Assembly (NCBI GenBank): GCA_022606425.2
Contig: JAHDVF020000067.1
Coordinates: 682,001-746,000 of the forward strand
Direction of reading: 5' to 3'
Source of the DNA: Lepidostoma basale
Taxonomy: Eukaryota; Arthropoda; Insecta; Trichoptera; Lepidostomatidae
DNA length: 64,000 bases
The notes below the pieces were generated by a model. It was not told where the DNA came from. It ran no database searches and saw only the letters and a list, made by a program, of their open reading frames with translations. Shown here in pieces: positions 42,490 to 53,044 of this stretch (within the stretch, counting starts at the first letter, position 1; every line of letters starts with the position of its first letter). The translations under genes were made by a program, and so were the position numbers.

Positions 42490-43045
42490 AAACAATACAT
42501 AATTAACATGAATGAAAACGTCAGTTTTCTAGACGATTTATTAAAGTTTATGGAAATGACGTGTTTCGCCTTTCTAATGCATTATCAAATATAATAATAT
42601 CTTAGTTGAGAATGCCATAGAAAGGCGCAACGTATCATTCTCATAAATTATAATAATAATTCTAGAAAACATACGTTTTTATTCGTAACCGGGTGGTGGT
42701 CTAGGGGATAGAACTCTTGGCTCCTGATCCAGGGGACTGGGTTCGAGCCTGGACACGACCAGATTCCTTCTTCATAATAATGAGCCATTTTCTGCTCACA
42801 TTGAAGATTGTAAAATAAATTCTAATATCATTGATTTAAATCTTTGGTGTTAGTCTTTTAAAAAAAAAAATTATGTAATATGAAGTGTCTAATCATTGTT
42901 CAAGAAAAAGTAAATAAAATATAAATTACATTCACACAACAAGGTTTAAAATCGCTGAAACTGTCTGTTATGTAATTTTTAAGTTTAATGGGATTGACAA
43001 ATTCCACCTTACTAAGGAATTTTAATTGAAATTTAACAAACACAG
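42490..43045. repeat. HH-2 palindrome interrupted by SINE-B
   Basis: Arms CGTCAGTTTTCTAGACGATT / TCTAGAAAACATACGTTTTT. Minus half GACGTGTTTCGCC (42548), plus half GAGAATGCCATAGAAAGGCG (core GAGAA). The outer end ATCATTGTTCAAGAAAAAGT resumes at 42893, after the SINE. Confidence 0.55.
42691..42871 (+). mobile_element. SINE-B copy (tRNA-derived)
   Basis: A box TGGTCTAGGGG (42697-42707), B box GGTTCGAGCC (42740-42749), body ATAATGAGCCATTTTCTGCT, tail AAAAAAAAAA at 42861-42870. The B box is closer to the Pol III consensus than in the 13511 copy. Confidence 0.85.
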
Positions 43046-43209
43046 TGCGGTGTTAAAACGATACATTTAAATGCAAAAAAAAAAAAAAATGAAATTTCAC
43101 ACCACAAATATAGTGCTTCATACGAAAGTATAATAATAATACTTTAGAATAAAATTTGTTAACCTTATTTAAAATGTGAATAGTTTTTTTTAAAAACTTA
43201 ATCCTAACT

Positions 43210-43580
43210 AACTATCTAACTAACCATCACGCCGTCTTCTCGAAGGGGTAGGCAGAAATAATGGACTGCCACACTTTTCTTTCCTGACATATTTCTCTCG
43301 ATTCCTCAATATTCATACATCATGACATGACTCTGACTCCTCACATGGCCGACATTCAATATTTGATTTATTTGATCGTGCCACGTTTTCCTCGGTCTTC
43401 CTCTATTTCTGATTCCATTTACATCATTAACATCTTATTTTTTTACCATTCTTTCTTCATTCATTATTTCCATATGTCCAAACCATCTTAATGATCCTTT
43501 TATTATTTTGTTCATGACACCATCATTCGCACCGCATTCACTTCTTATATTTTCATTTTCATTCTTAATCTTATGTTATA
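43210..43580 (-). pseudogene. LINE C-terminal region
   Basis: Minus-strand motifs GANDGVMNKIIKGSLRWFG-like (43480-43540), RNRGRPRKTWHDQINQI (43370-43420), RRACMTRCMNIEE-like and the end CGCCGTCTTCTCGAAGGGGT (43227-43246). Several frameshifts. Confidence 0.7.
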
Positions 43581-43584
43581 TTTA

Positions 43585-43965
43585 AAGTGAAGTCAAAAGA
43601 AGAAGAAATCTCGTAAAGCGATAGTCTGTTACGATGCCGAAGCTGAGACTCTCCAGATACCGGAACTAAAGTATGTCCCCCGTAGATAAGGTTTCCGTCG
43701 ACTTGATCATTTCCGAAATATATATAAATTGCTTTTCTGATGAGATTCGACGATCTCGCTGCAGTTTGTACATACCTCCCCTATCCGTAATACCAACATC
43801 TTCTTACTCTTACAAGGTGAGTAAACGGATTGAATTTTCAATTAGGTTTATATGGAAATCGACGGAAATTAGTGGAAACAGTTATATGCACTCTATTACT
43901 CGAAGTTCAAGGTAATAAAGAAATAAATAAAATTGTTTTTAAATATGTTTTTTGATTTTTGAGCA
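43585..43965. other. Unassigned
   Basis: A plus-strand open frame (43673-43915) is not recognised and has no clear splice borders. Confidence 0.35.
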
Positions 43966-44023
43966 ATTACGTAAAATTTCTATTTTTCTTTTTTATACTC
44001 TTTGTATATACAACAGTTATATT

Positions 44024-45263
44024 ACAGTTATATGGGAAAATTGTTTTAGTGTCTGTTTTAGATATGAGCGCAGCTTTTGATACTGTAGATCATGATATAC
44101 TACTTAGGAAGTTGAAACATGAGTTAGGTATCGGAGGAACAGCTCTTGGATGGATGAGATCTTACCTCTTGGAGAGACGTCAATTTGTAGGTCTAAGTGA
44201 TTCTAAATCTTCTGAAAACGAAATGAAGTGTGGGGTCTCCCAAGGATCAGTTCTTGGGCCATTGCTCTTCCTTTTGTACATAAATAATATTGATAAAGTC
44301 ATCCAGGCAGAGGGATTTGAATCATTTGGTTATGCAGATGACCGTTTAATCTATAAATTGTGCGATTTTGACGAGAAAGACAAAACAAGGGCTGATACTG
44401 TGCGATGTATTGACCGAGTTTCAGAATGGATGGCCGAGAATAAACTTAAAATAAATCCCACAAAAACAGAACTCTTGTGGGTGGCCTCTCCTCGGCGATA
44501 ACATCTTCTAGATTCTGACCCTTTGAAAATAGGAGGGATAGAAATATCTCCTTCAAAGAGTTTAAAGTTTCTAGGTGTTCATTTAGATGGCAATCTGTCT
44601 TACAATACGCACATATCAGGGCTTGTTAAGTCTGGTTTCTTCCAACTGAGACAGCTAAAGCACATACGGAGATGTTTACCTGTTGGTGAAGCTAGGACCC
44701 TCGTAAATTCTTTTGTAATATCACGGTTATATTATTGCAACGGAATGTACGCTGGATTGCCAAATAATCAATTAAGCAGATTACAAAGCGTATTTAATGC
44801 TGCTGCTCGATTGATTATGGGGCAACAAAAATACTGTCATATCACGCCGCTCTTGAAGGACCTTCATTGGCTTAAAATCCGAGAGCGAGTAAAATATAAA
44901 TTGTGTTTGACAGTGTTTAAGGCTCGACACCAGAGAGCGCCAGCGTATATATCGGACCTCTGCGTGACACCCATGCCAACGAAAAGGTAACGTTCACTCC
45001 GATCAGTAGAAACAAGTGCAAACAACATAGCGATTCCAGTCAGAGCCAATAAAGCATGTTTCTATGATCGTGCTTTCAGCGTTGCGGGTCCGTTGGCGTG
45101 GAATAGCCTCCATGTTAGTATTAAGTATGAGGATAGTGACGTTAAATTTAAGAAACATCTGAAGACTGCACTGTTCGGTCAGTCATTTCCTAGTGCGCCC
45201 TTGGAGTAATTGATTTTACAAAACGGCGCACTTAAAATACAAATCATCATAATAATAAATAAA
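44024..45263 (+). pseudogene. CR1/L2-like LINE reverse transcriptase, 5'-truncated
   Basis: One frame runs from the element's left edge to a stop at 45207-45209, broken only by TAA at 44499 and TAA at 44988. RT motifs: [19 protein letters not shown] (44058-44114), [19 protein letters not shown] (44229-44285), YADD (44331-44342), LKFLGVHLDGNLSYNTHI (44562 on). C terminus: FNAAARLIMGQQKY, HWLKIRERVKYKLCLTVFK, RVRANKACF-like, SVAGPLAWNSLHVSIK (45079-45126). The endonuclease and the N-terminal RT motifs are absent. The 3' end is AATAATAAATAA. TTATATT at 44017-44023 and 45264-45270 looks like a 7-bp target duplication. The active-site YADD is intact, but the truncation and two stops rule out activity. 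Confidence 0.85.
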
Positions 45264-45389
45264 TTATATTCAAAAAATAAAATTATATAAACATGTTTCG
45301 GACAAACAGTCCATCTTCAGTAACATATTTATAAAAATATTATAAAAAACTGGTCCAAATATATAAATTGTAGTATATATATAAATTGG

Positions 45390-45655
45390 AGTGACTTTTC
45401 CAGGCGTTATCTAGCAATACGATAATGGCGGTAGCCTTTCACATTGCGTTAAAAAGATATTCTGCTTAATGCTTAAAATCCAAAAATTTGTCAGACATGG
45501 TGGTCATAAGAAAATGTGGAATGGGGAATGTTGTATTACATATAGCGTGCGCTTAACCAAACGAATGACAGGTCATAAGTCCTGTATACACCTCGATCAA
45601 CCATATTCTGTTTCCAATTTGCATCTTCGTCTCTATTGAGATACAATCAATCCTT
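45390..45655. mobile_element. MITE-A copy, inverted and left-truncated
   Basis: Interior TTGCGTTAAAAAGATATTCT and CATTCCACATTTTC-type sequence, then the right TIR ATGACAGGTCATAAGTCCTG ... CGTCTCTATTGAGATACAAT. The left TIR is missing. Inserted in the centre of the HH-1 palindrome. Confidence 0.7.
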
Positions 45656-46074
45656 GTATTATAAAATTGTTGTTGTTTACATGATCTGTAAACAACAACA
45701 ATTTTATAATATTTTTTAAAAATATTATATGTTATTTTACTGAAGAAGGACTGTTTGACCGAAACACGTCAATATAATTTTATATTTTTAATATAAGTGT
45801 TGTATATACAAAGTATATAAAAATAGAAATAAACCATCATAACAACACAAAGTATGGCGTATATAGAAGAAATTATGTAAAACTTCATGATGAATATTTA
45901 GTATTAATGAAAATGTCTTAATATTCTTCCATATGGTCTCCATGAGACAACCTGATACCACATATAATAATAAGTACACCATTTGGATCATTAAGTATAC
46001 GCGAGAACTAATAGTATTGTCAAAATATATAATACAAAACCTGCGTAAGGCTTATACTGACATATGGCATTGAG

Positions 46075-46432
46075 TCCATAGTGGATACCACAAGAACGAG
46101 GGCTAAATTGCAGGAGGCAGAGATGCGAACCCTGAGGACAATAGCAGGAAAGACTCTTCGATATACGTTGGAGGGCACGACTATTTGCGATACCTGCAAG
46201 GTGAAAGATATTGTCAGATGGAGCAGACAACGCAGAAGACACTGGAATGCGCCTGTGCAGAGGATGGATCCCTCTAGAATCCCACACGTTGTGGTGAATC
46301 AGATTCCTGTTGGCTACCGTCCCCACAGAAGACCGCCAAAGAAATGGAGGGATAGCTGGGAGTCTACTTTCCAAGAGAGGCCAGACTCACTACAGGAACA
46401 AACTAAATGTCTAAAACGTCAAGAATAACAAA
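46075..46432 (+). pseudogene. LINE C-terminal fragment (second family)
   Basis: AEMRTLRTIAGKTLRYTLEG (46111 on), CKVKDIVRWSRQRRRHWNAP, VQRMDPSRIPHVVVNQIP, RPPKKWRDSWES. Frame open for about 115 codons. 5'-truncated relative of 27715-28060. Confidence 0.8.
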
Positions 46433-46434
46433 GA

Positions 46435-47190
46435 GTATAGTTCATTCCCAAATTGAAGATCTCGTATCGATGTTTGAGTGCGGTGATAGTTTTTGCAATT
46501 TGATTGGTTGCCGAATCAAATGAACCCCGCGGCGTCAGTACTTTCCGAGACGTGGAGGGAACCGCACGTATTCGGCATTCTTTGGCATCTCGTATACTCG
46601 ATGATTCGAAAAAGACTCGATTTGCAGGAGTATTTTTGAAATATTATTTTTATTATTGATTAATCCCATATTGACTGAGTCAGCTCTGTACAGTTTAAAT
46701 ACATAATCCAGAAATAAATTTTATAATATACTAGAGATAAACACCTGTAAAACTGTGACTCTAATCAATATAACCGACTTCTGATAGATGAGCAACATCT
46801 TTCATACACTAGAGCTTTCATCAATGGCAAAACTCGTGTATTTTTTCAGGAAAACGTATACTCTTACATTGTAGTATACATATATAACTAAGGTATCAAT
46901 TTGGTTGTAGATCGTTTGGATTGAATCCGAAGGGTTAAAGAAGCAACGGCAAGATTTTTTATTCATAGCACAAGCAATTTTCTTTGAATAAACTGAGCTA
47001 CTTTTATTCAGTATTTGACTGAAGAACGATTTCCATACAAATCAAATAGTTTTCGGAAAAACTAGGCCGAAGGTGTCGCATTAAAAAAAAGTCCACTTTT
47101 TCACGTTCGTTTAGTTTTATAAACTTGTATGTTTAATGTTTTTTTTAACTATGATACTTTTTTAAAATTTAAAGATAAATACAGTTTTTT
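46435..47190. other. Nothing recognised
   Basis: A GC-richer patch (CGCGGCGTCAGTACTTTCCG, about 46500-46580) has no supported feature. Confidence 0.35.
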
Positions 47191-47194
47191 ATAA

Positions 47195-47795
47195 ATACAA
47201 AAAGTGAATGGTGCTTTTAAAGCAAACAAAAACCTATCCAAAAAAGCTAAAATGGCAGTGCACAATGGTGTTCTTGTACTGACCCTTATGTATGGAAGCG
47301 AAGCATGGAACTGGCAAAAGAAGGATGAAAGTAGAATAAATGCAGTAGAAATGAGATCTCTTAGACGAATGGGTGATACTCTGTGTATGATAGAGTGTCG
47401 AATGAATATATAAGAAGTGAATGCGTTGCGATGATGGTGTTATGAACAAAATAATGAAAGGATCATTAAGATGATTTGGACACACGGAAAGAATGAATGA
47501 AGAAAGAATGGTAAAAAAAATATATGTTAACGGTGAAAATGGAACTAGAAATAGAGGAAGACCGAGGAAAACGTGGTACGATCAAATAAATCGGCCAAAT
47601 ATTAAATGTCGGCCACGTGAGGAGTCAAATATGAAATGTCGGCCACGTGAGGAGTCAGAGAAATCGACGCGCGTGCATGACACGATGTATGAATGTTGAA
47701 GCGAGTGAAATATGTCAGGAAAGAAAAGTGTGGCAGTCCATTCTTTCTGCCTATCCCTTCGGGGAGACGGCGTGTTGGTTAGTTAGTGAGTTTAT
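47195..47795 (+). pseudogene. LINE C-terminal region, plus strand
   Basis: KKAKMAVHNGVLVLTLMYGS (47238 on), EAWNWQKKDESRINAVEMRS, then after frameshifts DDLDTRKE-like, MNEERMVKKIYVNGENGTRN (47493 on), RGRPRKTWYDQINR, a duplicated NIKCRPREES segment (47602-47660), and the terminal TTCGGGGAGACGGCGTGTTGG. The in-frame 36-bp duplication (ATGTCGGCCACGTGAGGAGT twice) is specific to this copy. Confidence 0.75.
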
Positions 47796-47929
47796 AAATA
47801 AAAGTAGTTTAGTTTATAAATAGTTAGTTTATAAGTATAAGTAAAAGTATTTTTATCGTGGGTAAAATAAACCTAGGTACACAGTTAATTTCGTTTGTGA
47901 AAATATTTTAAAAGGACTTTTATAATCTG

Positions 47930-48130
47930 TTTTTACACCACTTTATTTGTTTTATCGAATTAAACCGGCTTTGCTCCCGCTGGAGCTTCGTCAGGGTTAA
48001 ATAAAAATAGTTTGTTTTTGTAACCCTGACGAAGCTCCGTCGGGAACGAGACTCGTTGTTTCGTTACAACGTGGTGTAAAAACAAATTGTAAAACAATTT
48101 TAAGTTATTGTTAAAAATGTTAAACTACAA
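47930..48130. repeat. HH-4 palindrome
   Basis: Minus motif (47963-47994): CTGACGA, A, GCTCC-AGCG-GGAGC, AAAG, CCGGTT. Plus motif (48026-48057): CTGACGA, A, GCTCC-GTCG-GGAAC, GAGAC, TCGTTG. The cores keep CUGACGA but have damaged GAAAC. Stem I of the plus motif is intact (TTGTAAC 48018-48024 with GTTACAA 48063-48069). Confidence 0.7.
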
Positions 48131-48134
48131 ATTA

Positions 48135-48600
48135 AGTGCTTCACAAAAAGTTTTTCTTGTTTGTTTTTATGTTTTTATGAAAATGTGTTATAAAAACTCT
48201 TTTTAAATTCAAAATGGTCCTCTTCTTTAGAAAGGCATCGGAAACTTCATTGTTCAGGTAAATTTAGATTAAATAATTAATTATGTTTAGGCACTGCAAA
48301 TATTTTTGCCCGAGTGCTTGCGTAATTTTGGGGTACTAATTTCATCAGCGCGCAGTTTTAAGGGAGTTGTCAAACACAACGTGCCGCGTTTTACGTGTAC
48401 GTTAAATTCCGCTCGAGTTACTACATCAACTGGCAGGTTCGTCTGCATTGAAATAAAATTATTTTTCGTTGTAAGCTATCTTTTCACATCTTTAAATTGC
48501 TCGGTGGAATGAATTGTTCTTATATTCCTAATTATTCAAGTGTGTGAGAAGGCATTTTAGTGAAATAAGCCATTTTGAGTTACGAACCAACTTTATTTTG
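48135..48600. other. Unassigned
   Basis: A plus-strand frame (48306-48512) lies in a less AT-rich patch. It is not recognised and there is no splice support. Confidence 0.35.
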
Positions 48601-48620
48601 TGTGAGAATATTATTATATA

Positions 48621-49942
48621 CGAGGTCTGTTCAAAAAGTATCGCGAATTTTATATTTTTTCAAAAAGTATTTATTTATTCATGAATATCTATTTTGTCCC
48701 CTTCAAAGTTATTCCCCTCGGATATAATACATTTATGCCAACGTTTTTTCCAATCCTCGAAGCACTTAAAAAAATCATTTTTTGTGATCTTGTTCAGCTC
48801 CTCCTTCGATGCCGTCTTTATCTCCTCAATCGTGGCGTAGCGTCGTCCTTTCATGGGCCTCTTCAGTTTTGGAAACAGGAAAAAGTCACAGGGGGCCAGG
48901 TCTGGGGAATACGGTGGCTGCGGCACCATTACTGTGTTGTTTTTGGCCAAATATTCGCGCACAAGCAACGATGTGTGAGCAGGGGCGTTATCATGGTGCA
49001 AAAGCCAGTTTTTGTTCTTCACAAATCCGGGCGTTTCTGGCGGATTGCTTCGCGCAAATTGCGCATAACTTGCAGGTAATATTCCTTATTGACCGTACTA
49101 CCCTGTGGCAAGAACTCATGATGCACCACGCCCCTGCAATCGAAGAAAACTGTGAGCAAAACCTTCACGTTCGACCGAACTTGGCGCGCTTTTTTTGGTC
49201 TTGGCTCATGCGGCAGCTTCCATTGGGATGATTGAGCTTTGGTTTCCACGTCATAACCATAAACCCATGATTCGTCACCAGTTATGACCCTCTGGAGCAC
49301 ATTTGGGTCGTCACGGACCGAGTCCAACATCTCCTGAGCAATGTTAACGCGATGCTGTTTTTGGTCGAAATTGAGCAATTTTGGCACGAATTTCGCGGCG
49401 ACCCGACTCATGCCCAAATCATTGGTTAAAATCGAATGGCACGAGCCAATCGATATGTTTAGGTCCTCAGCAACTTCTCTAACGGTGATTCGACGATTGG
49501 CTAATACTATTTTCTTCACTTTATCAATGTTTTCGTCTGTTGTTGACGTGCTCGGGCGTCCGGCACGCTCTTCGTCGTTCATATCTTCTCGGCCCTCTGA
49601 GAACATTTTGTACCACCGATAAACGTTGCTTTGGTCCAAGGTAGCTTCACCATATGCCACAGTCAACATTCGAAATGCGTCCGCGCACTTTATTTTGTTT
49701 TTCACACAAAATTTGATACAGATTCTTTGATCCATTTTTTGGAATAGGCAAAAATCGAAGACGAGCCAAAACACAAATCAAGCAAAACAGCTGTCAAAAA
49801 TTAACTAAACATTCAAAATGGCCGAACTTGTCAGCATAAGTAAGGGACATGAGTACCAACATAACGCTACAAAAAAATCAAAAATCAAATATACGTAGCC
49901 AGCGGAAATTCAAAATTCGCGATACTTTTTGAACAGACCTCG
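48621..49942 (-). mobile_element. Full-length mariner element
   Basis: 31-bp perfect terminal inverted repeats (48621-48651, 49912-49942), TA on both sides (48619-48620, 49943-49944), 1322 bp. Encodes one transposase on the minus strand. It is the intact-length relative of the deleted copy at 4493-5068. Confidence 0.95.
48675..49735 (-). pseudogene. Mariner transposase with one frameshift
   Basis: DNA transposase of the DD34D class, starting MDQRICIKFCVKNK (ATG at 49733-49735). The N-terminal half has YRWYKMFSEGREDMNDEERA, RPSTSTTDENID and TVREVAEDLNISIGSCHSIL (helix-turn-helix region). First catalytic aspartate D144 is in ITGDESWVYGYD. After RQKRPDL, one base is missing near 49020 (TTGTGAAGAAC), bringing in a TGA. 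In the next frame the protein continues with D in LLHHDNAPAHTS and D in SPDLAPCDFFLF, 34 residues between them, to a normal end (stop 48675). No other damage. Normal family length is about 345-355 residues. Confidence 0.9.
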
Positions 49943-49944
49943 TA

Positions 49945-50270
49945 TGTACTTGCGTTTTGAGGTAACAAGAGCTAATGGTCATATGTGTGGAAGTGCACAT
50001 ACATGTAAACGTTCATAATGTAATATTTTTTTCTATTTAAATACTCGTATTGGGCAAATTAAAAAAATTATAAAATACATATTTTTTTATTTTAATTAAA
50101 TCTCGCAGTGTGAGTCCAGCTTGATGGATTCTTTATTAAATAAAACACTGTTTTTCCACTTTTCAGTTTATTTTTCTGGGTATGTTTCGATTTTACAACT
50201 CCGTCATCGCTAATATGATATTAACTAAAGTATCTCAAATACATTATATATAATTTCTTGAATCTTCTTC
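49945..50270. other. Nothing recognised
   Basis: AT-rich, with a weak HH-6-like stem (CACTTTTCAGTTTATTTTTC and GTATGTTTCGATTTTACAAC near 50155-50205), decayed. Confidence 0.35.
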
Positions 50271-50274
50271 TTCA

Positions 50275-50640
50275 TCTTTGCTAGCGTTCTTTCCTCCACT
50301 GCCGGATATAGGCCTCTTCCAATTTCTTCCACTCGTTTCTATCCTGCCCCCTTTGTATCCAAGATTTTCCAACCCTTTTGATAATATCATCGGTCCATCT
50401 CATCGGTGGCCTTCCGACACTTCGCCTATTTTCCCATTGTCTCCAACTGAGTATCCTGGGTGCCCATCTGTTGCCACCCTGTCTTGCCAAGTGTCCAGCC
50501 CATTGCCATTTCAATTTTGCCACTCGGTCCATGACGTCAGCAACCCTGGTGCGGCGTCTGATTTCTTCATTTCTTATGCGGTCACGCAAGCTCACACCAA
50601 GTATCTGTCTTTCCATGGACCTCTGTGTACATTTGAGCCC
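50275..50640 (-). pseudogene. RTE-type LINE C-terminal fragment, open frame
   Basis: Minus-strand frame open for about 111 codons: MERQILGVSLRDRIRNEEIR, RVADVMDRVAKLKWQWAGH, WAPRILSWRQWENRRSVG, RPPMRWTDDIIKRVGKSW, NEWKKLEEAYIRQWRKER. The stop is absent because the ORF runs into the tail (CTTCTTCTTCATC on plus). It is a young, 5'-truncated copy with no catalytic domain. Confidence 0.85.
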
Positions 50641-50644
50641 GTGG

Positions 50645-51780
50645 ACACTTTTTGCTGTAAGAGTTTTTTAATTTCTTGAATATTATAGATAATTTATATG
50701 AAATATGATTTTTAAAATTTCTTTTAGATTTATTCAAATTTTATGCTAGATGTTCATATAAAATATGAAAATAGATGACAGCGAGCTGCCGAAAGCTAAA
50801 GATCGCTAAGATCGCTAAAGATCGAAAGCTAAAGCTCGAAGCTAAAGATCAAATGGAATAAAACTTTGTTTTATGAATTTTCGAAGTATTCTACTTTTTA
50901 CTTACTATATAAATATATTTTTTATATAAGTATTTACGTCGGTATCGAGAATTTAACGGTTTAAGAATTAAACGGTTTGTTTTGAAATATTAGATTGAGC
51001 ATCTATTTATTTATATTTTTTGTGCCGTAGTTAAAAAAATAGATAAACTTTTTTTAAAAATTATCTGCAGGTAGATTTATGGACTTTTAAACATGCGTAA
51101 TTTGATATAGAATAATAACATTAAAACAACGGTCTTAAACGAGAATCGATGCCTTTCCCACAGACAATGAGTTAAATAACCAAAACACGTGTTTTAAATG
51201 TGGTTTACGAATACACACAAAAGCCACGATTTAATGGATTCACACTCGAGGTTTGTAAAAATAAATTAAAGCAAGTACCTGTCGAAAACGATTGTTTTAT
51301 TTATGTAGGCAATGTGCCTCTGTATCTTCCTAAAAGCTATTCGATTTAACTCCATTAAGAAGTTGCGGGAGACCGGATGCCGCGGCTTTTCGTTTAAAAA
51401 TTCCGCCTTCAACGGGATAATGACAGAGCGGCGAACAAAAGAAAAAGAATTTCAAAAGAAATTGTTCTTTTTGTCGTTTTGTTCTTTATTTAAACATTCG
51501 GTAGGTCCTTTTATAGCAGTCTTGTTAAAATATTTAGTTGAAAAAGGTGTTATATCTTCTTCTTATAGTGCCGTGTCGGGTCCCTTCGATGTTAGCGATC
51601 ATTGTGGCAAATGTTTTCTCGCCACAGTGATTTTTGGAGAGTGTGTCTGGAGTGTTTTCTAATTGCCTTCTCCAGGATTATACATATTGCTATATAAGCT
51701 GTGTAAATATTAAGGTACTTCAAAAATTTGAAGTTCTTGCTAGAGTTGAATTGTTTAAGTGCCTAATTACAAGTATGTAA
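50645..51780. other. Mostly unassigned
   Basis: A plus-strand frame at 51312-51662 begins after an acceptor-like TTTTATTTATGTAG and reads KAIRFNSIKKLRETGCRGFS and on, with no family recognised. 51556-51680 (GTGCCGTGTCGGGTCCCTTC) resembles retroelement untranslated sequence. Confidence 0.3.
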
Positions 51781-51782
51781 AA

Positions 51783-52612
51783 GAATGGTGGATACGTGGA
51801 ATATAAATTAAATAAACACAAGTCCGGACCAAGGTATATAGAATAATATGGTAAGATATTGCGCACGTAGCATGCTATCCCTTTCTAATAATTTGCTGTC
51901 AAGTGACGTCATGTGGTGAACTCGAAATCGAAACGAAACTATAAACAAACCTAAATAACTATAAACAAGCTAAATCAAATGGAGTTGATTTGCCATATCC
52001 AGTTAAAAATCTTTTTTATCGATGTAAAATGTTTTTCAAAATAAGAACAATGAACTTAAAGCTCATTGAAGATGCTAACTCTAAAAAAAGAAAAATAAAA
52101 AAAACAATAACTTAAATAAAGAAAACGATTTGTCATAATTTATTTAATACAATTACAAAAACTTCTTTTAATTAGACGTAATAAATAAACAAAGAAAAAT
52201 TCCATACCCAATGTATAAATATATACTCAACTCATACTACACAACCTAATGCTTGGGTCTCCACGTGACGTAGCTGCGCAGTAGATGTCAAAAATAAAAC
52301 GCGGAATATCTTACCATATTTATTCTATATACCTTGAGTCCGGACCGTCCAGCTGACAACATGTGCACCATCTAAAAGAACATTATGTGTTAGATTATTT
52401 TTATTTCATATCATTATATTTTATATTTATTTTGTGGACGTTGGACTATTGAAGTGTGCGCGGGAGATGCCTATGAGGTTCGCAACCCATCAAATCGCGT
52501 CTCCCGCGGGATCGTAAAGCGAAGGATAGAGTGCCGCATAGGTTAAAGTGTGTCAGTCCATTCTTTCTGCCTACCCCTCCGGCGACACCGCGTGAGGGTT
52601 AGTTAGTTAGTT
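51783..52612 (+). mobile_element. Ends-only LINE derivative split by a MITE
   Basis: GGTGGATACGTGGAATATAA and AAATAAACACAAGTCCGGAC form the left end. After the MITE it resumes with CCGTCCAGCTGACAACATGT, a T-rich part, GGAGATGCCTATGAGGTTCG, CGCGTCTCCCGCGGGATCGT, then the 3' part GTGTGTCAGTCCATTCTTTC and CACCGCGTGAGGGTTAGTTA. This copy gives the most complete view of the family's 5' end. Confidence 0.7.
51830..52336. mobile_element. MITE with 9-bp target duplication
   Basis: Termini CAAGGTATATAGAATAATAT and inverse ATTTATTCTATATACCTTG (about 32 bp with one indel). AGTCCGGAC occurs at 51821-51829 and 52337-52345, a perfect 9-bp duplication that rejoins the interrupted LINE. 507 bp, non-coding. 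A 9-bp duplication suggests the Mutator (MULE) superfamily. Confidence 0.8.
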
Positions 52613-52639
52613 TAAAATATGTAATGAAAATGCGTTTTT

Positions 52640-52825
52640 TGAAACTTTACAGTGATTTTATATTTATATATAAAATATTTATAAATACTAGTTTCAAATT
52701 TGTTTCACCTTGCGAGGGCAAATTGAAAACGAATTGTTCGAGAATACTCTCGTAAGGCAAAACAAATTTGTAATTAGTATTTATATTTTTATACATAAAA
52801 AAATCACTTTTAAACGATAAATCAA
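52640..52825. repeat. HH-8 palindrome (hammerhead-like)
   Basis: Arms GTGATTTTATATTTATATAT / ATATTTTTATACATAAAAAA. Minus half: CTCGCAAGG, TGAAACAAATTTG. Plus half: GAGAATACTCTCGTAAGGC, AAAACAAATTTGTAA. Stem III is the palindrome ACAAATTTGT. The match to the hammerhead 5' core is weak. Confidence 0.4.
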
Positions 52826-53044
52826 AAGCATTTATTATATTTTTTTTTTGTATAATGAAGTTTTACAAAATAAAAACCACAACCATTAATTTATTTTCTT
52901 AAAATGTTTTCGATGTTTATTTACGATTGCAATAGAGACAAATATTTCAAACTCTAATAATATTATTGATTAAATTAAGGTGAAAATACTGTGGAATTCT
53001 AAAATGACTTTTTATATAATTATTATTGTTGATCATTATTACAT

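Larger units (their letters stand above)
43970..45862. repeat. HH-1 palindrome split by LINE and MITE-A
   Basis: Left arm begins TTTTTATACTCTTTGTATAT at 43988, is cut by the LINE at 44024, and resumes at 45264 with TTCAAAAAATAAAATTATAT. Minus-strand hammerhead 45290-45320: CTGAAGA, T, GGAC-TGTTT-GTCC, GAAACATGTT (all core residues, GUU site). MITE-A interrupts the centre. Plus-strand hammerhead 45740-45770: CTGAAGA, A, GGACTGTTTGACC (mismatched), GAAACACGTC. Right arm TATACAAAGTATATAAAAAT. Confidence 0.7.

Noticed and set aside
43959..44501. Functional reverse transcriptase gene
   Set aside because: YADD is present, but the N-terminal RT motifs and endonuclease are missing and two stop codons interrupt the frame. 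The first about 22 codons of the open frame belong to the HH-1 arm.
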